A stretch of 64,000 nucleotides of DNA from Syntrophaceae bacterium UBA6109 (GTDB lineage Bacteria; Desulfobacterota; Syntrophia; Syntrophales; UBA6109), in assembly GCA_002428445.1 (NCBI GenBank), contig DIWJ01000044.1, forward strand, positions 71,802 to 135,801, given 5' to 3'. The notes beneath the pieces were generated by a model, which was not told the DNA's origin, did no database searches, and was given only the letters and a program-made list of their open reading frames with translations. The position numbers were made by a program, and so were the translations under genes. Shown one piece after another: positions 59,598 to 64,000 of the stretch; position 1 is the first letter of the stretch, and each line of letters starts with the position of its first letter.

Positions 59598-59883
59598 CGC
59601 GTTCTCCCGCGCTTGCGAATGCCTGTTGACATCGAATGGAAAGGGATTGTCCGAATATCCAAGGTGCAGGCGGGAGTGGTAAGAAATAATAACCAACAGG
59701 TAAATAATGTTAACCATGTAATTTGATTGAATAATATTCGATAATGCTCTTGACAAACCGCAAGCGGGATGTTAGGTGCATCATGCTTTTACGGGGGTCT
59801 TGGCAGGGGTCTTCTGGGCAAGCCGGTTTCGACGGTTCCGGGGGGGCGGTCGAACGGCAGAATCCTAAAGGAGGAAACAGTTC
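59598..59883. other. AT-rich regulatory gap before the TRAP transporter genes
   Basis: No gene. The AT-rich part (about 59670-59755) holds the palindrome GAATAATATTC (59729-59739) and a TTGACA (about 59750-59755) followed by a 17-base spacer and a weak TAGGTG. A strong ribosome-binding site AAAGGAGG precedes dctP. No TGGT-N3-ACCA operator is seen; TGGT and ACCA do occur 11 bases apart. Confidence 0.5.
59750..59778 (+). promoter_or_regulatory. Possible promoter of the TRAP operon
   Basis: Consensus TTGACA and, 17 bases on, TAGGTG. Good -35, poor -10, in the only available gap after the glc terminator. Confidence 0.4.
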
Positions 59884-61032
59884 ATGGCCCATGTTCAGAA
59901 GAAGCGACCCAAGGCAGCGGAAGGTTCACGCAGGAAGTTCCTGAAGACGGCGGCGGTGGCGGCGGGAGCGGCGGCGGGGGTTCTCGGATTTCCCGGCGTC
60001 ATGAAGCTGTCGGCTGCAGCCCCCATCAAGGTCAAGATCCAGACAGGCTGGGATGCGGGCACGGTCGGCTACACGAAATTTCAGGACTGGTGCAAGGTCG
60101 TCGGCGAGATGACGGAAGGCAAGCTCGTGGTGGAGGGATTCCCCGCGGGCGCGATCGTCGGGACCTTCGAGATGTTCGACGCGGTGAAGGCCGGCGTGTT
60201 CGACGCCATGCACTGCTTCGACGTCTACTGGCCCGGCAAGATTCCGGCCTGTACGTTCCTGTCCTCCTATCCCTTTGCCCTGGACCGTCCGGACCAGTGG
60301 GACAGCTGGTTCTGGTCGCTGGGGGGCAAGGAGATCGCGCGCGAGGCGTACGGCGCGCACAACATGCACTGGATCGGACCGATCCAGCACGACGACAACC
60401 TGATTCATTCCAAGGTTCCCATCCGTTCGTTTGAAGATTTCAAAGGCAAGAAGATCCGTTATCCGGGCGGGATCATCGCTGATATTTATCGTGCGGCGGG
60501 CGTTTCGACGGTCCTGCTGCCGGGCGGCGAGGTTTATCCTGCGCTGGAGAAGGGCGTCATCGACGCATCGGACTTCGTCGGCTGGGCGGTGAACTACAAC
60601 CTGGGTTTCGGCGAGATCGCGAAGTACATCATCATGGGGCCGCCGTCGACGCCGTGCCTGCATCAGCCCGTCGACTTGATGAGCGTCGAGTTCAACATGA
60701 ACAAGTGGAAGGCGATTCCGAAGCACCTGCAGCAGCTCTTCGAGGCGTCGGTGGCGTGGCATTCTCTGGATCACTACACGGCGATCCAGGCGGCTGATGT
60801 CGCGGCCGTGCCGAAGTACGCGAAGCTGGGCGTGCAGGTGATCCGTTTGAAGGATTCGGACATCGCGAAGTTCAAGCGGTTCGCCCCCGAGCTGTGGGTG
60901 ACCTGGGCGAAGAAGCACCCGCTGGCGATGAAGGCCTTCAAGTCCCAACTGGAGTACATGAAGTCCGTGAAGGTCGGCTACTACACGGATGCGGACATGG
61001 TGGACAGGAACGGCAAGAAGCTCGTCTTCTAA
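59884..61032 (+). CDS. dctP: TRAP transporter substrate-binding protein (DctP family, TakP-like)
   Basis: 382 residues, periplasmic receptor. Tat signal: SRRKFLK (16-22) followed by a Gly/Ala-rich hydrophobic stretch. Mature domain: VKIQTGWDAG, FPAGAIVGTFEMFDAVKAGV, and LLPGGEVYPALEKGVIDASD, the last resembling TakP-type receptors for 2-oxo and hydroxy acids. With GlcDEF upstream, glycolate or lactate is a reasonable ligand, but not proven. Its signal region is about 90% identical in DNA to that of the truncated paralogue at 63844. Confidence 0.93.
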   Translation: MAHVQKKRPKAAEGSRRKFLKTAAVAAGAAAGVLGFPGVMKLSAAAPIKVKIQTGWDAGTVGYTKFQDWCKVVGEMTEGKLVVEGFPAGAIVGTFEMFDAVKAGVFDAMHCFDVYWPGKIPACTFLSSYPFALDRPDQWDSWFWSLGGKEIAREAYGAHNMHWIGPIQHDDNLIHSKVPIRSFEDFKGKKIRYPGGIIADIYRAAGVSTVLLPGGEVYPALEKGVIDASDFVGWAVNYNLGFGEIAKYIIMGPPSTPCLHQPVDLMSVEFNMNKWKAIPKHLQQLFEASVAWHSLDHYTAIQAADVAAVPKYAKLGVQVIRLKDSDIAKFKRFAPELWVTWAKKHPLAMKAFKSQLEYMKSVKVGYYTDADMVDRNGKKLVF

Positions 61033-61049
61033 GGCCGATGGAATTCGAC

Positions 61050-61080
61050 TCGGGGGAAGGATTTTTCCTTCCCCCGATTT
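61050..61080 (+). terminator. Perfect hairpin between dctP and dctQ (attenuator)
   Basis: TCGGGGGAAGGA-TTTT-TCCTTCCCCCGA (61050-61077), a 12-bp perfect stem with a 4-base loop, followed by TTTG. It probably limits read-through so that the receptor is made in excess over the permease. Confidence 0.85.
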
Positions 61081-61144
61081 GTATGAGTCGTTTGCACTGG
61101 CGGCCGGAGGGTTTCGAACGTCCGGATAGAGGGGGAAGCGGGAT

Positions 61145-61693
61145 ATGGATTTTTTGAAGAAGTTCATGATGATTGTGGAGAAGACCAACATGTGGTGCGG
61201 GAAGATGCTGGTGGTTGTGAACGCCCTGGCGGTCTTCGTGATCACATTCGAAGTGGTGATGCGATACGCATTCGGCAAGCCGACGAACTGGGGGCATGAG
61301 TCGATGACGCTGATGTACGCGGTGATCTACGTCATGGCGGGAGGTTTTGCGCATTTTTATCGTGCGCACGTTCGTGTGGACGTGATTTACGCTTTGCAGT
61401 CGGACCGGACGAAGGCGTGGATGGATTTGTTCACGTCGATTTTCTTTTTCACGTTTGTGATCGTGTTGGCGTGGACGAGCTGGAATTTTTACTGGAGCTC
61501 GCAGATGATGGAGGCGGGCGGCACATTGTTCGGGGTCAACGTGATCGGGGAGAATTCGTTCACGGATTGGGCGCCACCCTTGTACCCGGTGAAGTTCATG
61601 TTGTTTTTGGGGTCGCTTTTGTTGCTGTTGCAGGGGATCGTGTGGTTCATCCGTGATATCCATATGGCGTTTTGGGGGAGGAAGTTCGCATGA
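61145..61693 (+). CDS. dctQ: TRAP transporter small permease
   Basis: 182 residues, four transmembrane helices (about 18-40, 53-73, 95-115, 142-163). EVVMRYAFGKPTNWGHE is the conserved first-loop motif of DctQ proteins; AHFYRAHVRVDVIY is also typical of the family. Couples to the large permease and the receptor for Na+-driven uptake. The 3' end overlaps dctM by 4 bases. Codon choice is unusually rich in TTG, TTT, GTG and GGG compared with upstream genes. Confidence 0.93.
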   Translation: MDFLKKFMMIVEKTNMWCGKMLVVVNALAVFVITFEVVMRYAFGKPTNWGHESMTLMYAVIYVMAGGFAHFYRAHVRVDVIYALQSDRTKAWMDLFTSIFFFTFVIVLAWTSWNFYWSSQMMEAGGTLFGVNVIGENSFTDWAPPLYPVKFMLFLGSLLLLLQGIVWFIRDIHMAFWGRKFA

Positions 61694-63021
61694 CGATGAG
61701 CATTGAATGGATTACGATAACGATGTTCAGTTCCATGCTGTTTTTCATGATGATGGGGCTTCCGGTGGCGTTTTCGTGCGGCGTGACGGGGGTGATCTTC
61801 ACGGCGTTGCTGCAGGGACCTGCGGCGGTGAACATCGTTCCCACGCGTATATTCGGTTTGATGACGAACTATCTGCTCGCGGCGATTCCACTGTTTATCT
61901 TCATGGCGAATCTGTTGGAGCGCGGGGGATTGATCGAAGACATCTACGAGATGGTGTACCACTGGATGGGCGGCATCAAGGGGGGAGTGGCATCGGCGTC
62001 GGTCATGGCGTGCACGCTGATGGCGGCGATGGTGGGGGTGATCGGGGCGAGCGAGGTGACGATGGGCCTGATCGCGCTGCCGGAGATGCTGAAGCGGCGG
62101 TATGACAAGTACATGGCGGCGGGTTCGATATTGGCCGGAGGGACGCTGGGGATTTTGATTCCGCCTTCGGTCATGCTGATCGTGTACGGGATGGTGGACA
62201 ACAGTTCGATCGGCCAGTTGTACGCCGGGGCGTTCGTTCCGGGTTTCTTGCTGGCGGGCTTGTTTGTTTTGTATATCACGGTCCGCTGCTACATCAATCC
62301 GGTGATGGGTCCGCCGATTCCGAAGGATGAGCGTTTGCCGTGGTCCGGGAAGTTGAGGAAGCTGATGCCGATCGTTCCGACGGCGATTTTGATCTTTTTG
62401 GTTTTGGGGACGATCGTGGTGGGGATTGCGGCGCCGACGGAGGCGGCCGGCGTGGGCTGCGCGGGTGCACTGGTGATCATTGCCTTGCGGAAAAAGCTGA
62501 ACTGGCAGAATTTCGTAACGGCCTCGGAGAACACGTTCAAGGCATCGGCGATGGTTCTCTGGACGATGTTCGGCGCGAACATTTTCGTGGCCCTGTACAT
62601 CATGGTGGGCGGCGGGGAGTTCGTGACGAGGATGCTGACGGAATCGGGATTGAATCGCTGGCTGGTCCTTTTCATCATGCAGTTCATCCTGATTTTTCTG
62701 GGGTGTTTTCTCGACTGGGTCGGGATCGTGATGTTGTGCGTGCCGTTGTTCGGGCCGATCATCCGTACGCTGGGATTTGATCCGATCTGGTTTGGGGTGT
62801 TGTTTGCGGTGAATCTGCAGATGTCGTTTTTGACGCCGCCCTTCGGGTACGCGCTGTTTTATCTGAAGAGCGTGGCGCCGAAGGAGATTACGACGACGGA
62901 CATCTGGCTGGCCGGTGCGCCCTTCCTGGGGCTGCAGTTCGTTGGGTTGGCCCTGTGCATGGTCTTCCCCAAAATCATCCTCATCGCACCCGAAATCTTC
63001 TTCCGCGGCGGCGCCGGCTGA
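61690..63021 (+). CDS. dctM: TRAP transporter large permease
   Basis: 443 residues, about 12 hydrophobic segments. GLPVAFSCGVTG, NYLLAAIPLFIFMANLLERG, SASVMACTLMAAMVGVIGAS, AAGSILAGGTLGILIPPSVM and FLTPPFGYALFYLKS are the DctM blocks; IPPS marks the ion-binding turn. ATG 61690 is chosen (ATGA overlap with dctQ). Same TTG/TTT-rich codon style as dctQ. Confidence 0.95.
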   Translation: MTMSIEWITITMFSSMLFFMMMGLPVAFSCGVTGVIFTALLQGPAAVNIVPTRIFGLMTNYLLAAIPLFIFMANLLERGGLIEDIYEMVYHWMGGIKGGVASASVMACTLMAAMVGVIGASEVTMGLIALPEMLKRRYDKYMAAGSILAGGTLGILIPPSVMLIVYGMVDNSSIGQLYAGAFVPGFLLAGLFVLYITVRCYINPVMGPPIPKDERLPWSGKLRKLMPIVPTAILIFLVLGTIVVGIAAPTEAAGVGCAGALVIIALRKKLNWQNFVTASENTFKASAMVLWTMFGANIFVALYIMVGGGEFVTRMLTESGLNRWLVLFIMQFILIFLGCFLDWVGIVMLCVPLFGPIIRTLGFDPIWFGVLFAVNLQMSFLTPPFGYALFYLKSVAPKEITTTDIWLAGAPFLGLQFVGLALCMVFPKIILIAPEIFFRGGAG

Positions 63022-63076
63022 CAGGCCCACAGCGGAGGACACAACCGGGCTTGCCTGAACGGGGAGACAGGAATTC

Positions 63077-63535
63077 ATGGAGGAAAATACGGCGCAATCC
63101 GCACTGGAGTACGGTGCATCGAAGATTGCGGTTGCGTTCTTTTACATCTTCCTGACGTTCTGGACAATCCTGTGCCTTCCCCTGATCGCTCTTCAGGCGG
63201 AAAAGGCCGGGTGGTCCGGTTATTGGGTGCAGGGTTTGATGATCGTCTTCGTCTTCGGCTACACCTGGTACTGGTCGCTGGGCATTTCCTACCGCATCCG
63301 GTGGGAGGAGGACGGGACGATCGTGCTGACCAGTTTCCGTCGCGAGATCCGTATCGCCGCGACCGGTGTCGCGGGAATCGAAGGACCACCCTTCCGGATG
63401 CCGTTCGGATTTATGAAATTCAAGCTCGAAAGGGAGAAGATCTATCTCTTCTGCCTCATGACCGACAAGGTGCTGCAGGAAATTCTGGCAAGGTTGTTGA
63501 GGGAGAATCCCGGCGTTAAGGTGAAGTTTCTCTGA
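63077..63535 (+). CDS. Two-helix membrane protein with PH-like cytoplasmic domain, unknown
   Basis: 152 residues. Two transmembrane helices (about 17-40 and 50-72) followed by an 80-residue soluble domain (YRIRWEEDGTIVLTSFRREI, AATGVAGIEG, FKLEREKIYLFCLMTD) that resembles the strand-rich PH-like region of small bacterial membrane proteins. GGGGAGA precedes the ATG. It lies 55 bases after dctM and before the second dctP, so it may belong to the TRAP unit, but I know no TRAP component of this kind. Confidence 0.65.
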   Translation: MEENTAQSALEYGASKIAVAFFYIFLTFWTILCLPLIALQAEKAGWSGYWVQGLMIVFVFGYTWYWSLGISYRIRWEEDGTIVLTSFRREIRIAATGVAGIEGPPFRMPFGFMKFKLEREKIYLFCLMTDKVLQEILARLLRENPGVKVKFL

Positions 63536-63843
63536 GGCGGGAAGAATGTTTTTCCTGCAACCTCGCGCCAGAGCGACTCCCGCGATTATTGATTCTCGAT
63601 AGCAGGAGTATCTTCCCGTCGTTTGAACCCAGATTTACCTTGATAAAAAAGCGGCCTTATTGTAGAAACTTCACGGAAGCCCTTACGCACAGAACATAGC
63701 AGCATAGCATCGGCACTCCTGCCAAAAGAGAAAATTTGCGATCGTAACAACATCGTTCGGAAGGTCTGGATCAAAAGGATCCGGGGTGGCTGATAGAGTT
63801 GTTCGGCAGTAAATTCAAATTCGAAATGGGAGGAAGAAGATCT
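63536..63843. other. Intergenic region before the second dctP
   Basis: About 300 bases with no supported gene. A short minus-strand frame (63586-63774) lacks a family match and a ribosome-binding site. AAGGATCCGG and other small motifs are present but I see no clear promoter, repeat or RNA. Confidence 0.5.
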
Positions 63844-64000
63844 ATGGCCAAAGACGTGAAAAAGACCAAGGCAGCGGAAGGTTCACGCAGGAAGTTCCTG
63901 AAGACGGCAGCGGTGGCGGCGGGGACGGCGGCGGGGGTTCTCGGATTTCCCGGCGTGATGAGGCTGCAGGCTGCGGCCCCCATCAAGGTCAAGATCCAGA
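63844..64000 (+). CDS. dctP: Second TRAP substrate-binding protein, N-terminal part (cut by window edge)
   Basis: The first 52 codons are visible. Tat signal SRRKFLK with AVAAGTAAGVLGFPGVMRL, then the first mature strand AAAPIKVKIQ, nearly identical to the receptor at 59884. From 63868 onwards the DNA matches 59911-60043 with about ten differences, while the first eight codons (MAKDVKKT) differ. This is a recent tandem duplicate; its ligand may be the same or related. GGGAGGAAGAAG precedes the ATG. Confidence 0.9.
   Translation, partial: MAKDVKKTKAAEGSRRKFLKTAAVAAGTAAGVLGFPGVMRLQAAAPIKVKIQ

Noticed and set aside
59676..59698. TGGT and ACCA 11 bases apart upstream of the TRAP operon as a possible operator
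   Set aside because: FadR-subfamily sites usually have a spacer of about 1-3 bases; the long AT-rich spacer does not fit.
63586..63774. A 62-codon minus-strand frame between dctM and the second dctP
   Set aside because: No ribosome-binding site, no signal or domain, and no family that I recognise. It could be a decayed gene but there is no support.
1..64000. Search by eye for tRNA genes, rRNA, riboswitches and CRISPR arrays
   Set aside because: No cloverleaf with a T-arm consensus, no rRNA motif and no regularly spaced direct repeats were seen. Small RNAs could still be missed without a covariance search.

Overview
The window is GC-rich, densely coded bacterial chromosome with no rRNA, tRNA, CRISPR array or intact transposon that I can recognise. 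Gene content and order suggest a deltaproteobacterium (Desulfobacterota, perhaps a Syntrophales-like anaerobe): a CarD regulator followed by a membrane PIN-TRAM protein, ispD, ispF and gltX; an acyl-CoA carboxylase beta subunit; an endonuclease-type MutL; a type III pantothenate kinase; Tat-exported TRAP receptors; and short hairpin-rich dispersed repeats. The taxonomic placement is inference.

Layout. Positions 1-13100 hold single genes: the start of recQ (cut by the window edge), a secreted WD40-caspase lipoprotein, a potassium channel, a two-domain PPK2, a Kef-type antiporter, a C69 peptidase, a YedK/HMCES DNA-crosslink protein, a DUF3124 lipoprotein and a ModA-like protein without a signal peptide. 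Positions 13100-29400 are mostly housekeeping: yidD, a macro-domain protein translationally coupled to an unusual phosphoglycerate mutase, pcm, a LysM/LytM lipoprotein, a radical SAM protein, carD, PIN-TRAM, ispD, ispF, gltX, an acyl-CoA carboxylase subunit, pgk, truA and rmlD. Positions 29570-39480 form an exported-protein cluster of six genes (FlgT-like, TPR-CsgG, FnIII-CsgG, a small secreted protein, GNA1162-FnIII-beta-helix, LPP20). Positions 39590-50300 hold mutL, miaA, a TPR-SLH lipoprotein, valS, nadC, birA, coaX, coaE and a Cam-type carbonic anhydrase. Positions 50635-64000 hold a FadR-type regulator followed by a catabolic block: SucCD-like CoA ligase with an intercalated ferredoxin, a CitE/malyl-CoA-lyase family protein, GlcD, GlcE, GlcF, and a TRAP transporter whose receptor gene is repeated at the right edge.

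Main results. (1) The phosphoglycerate mutase at 14483-16090 appears to be a circular permutation of GpmI: the canonical C-terminal two thirds come first, and the canonical N-terminus (DGWG, GNSEAG) follows, in one open frame with all metal ligands kept. (2) The 51796-63021 block reads as a glycolate to glyoxylate to malyl-CoA to malate pathway with ATP made by the CoA ligase, controlled by a FadR-type protein with a TGGT-N3-ACCA site on its own promoter. (3) The 29718-39480 cluster combines FlgO/FlgP/FlgT/CsgG-like folds with fibronectin and beta-helix modules and no flagellar or curli genes nearby. (4) A 120-bp three-hairpin repeat occurs in three full copies and two decayed pieces, and a second 156-bp element has terminal inverted repeats. 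The repeats supply the stop codons of rmlD and of the FadR-type gene.
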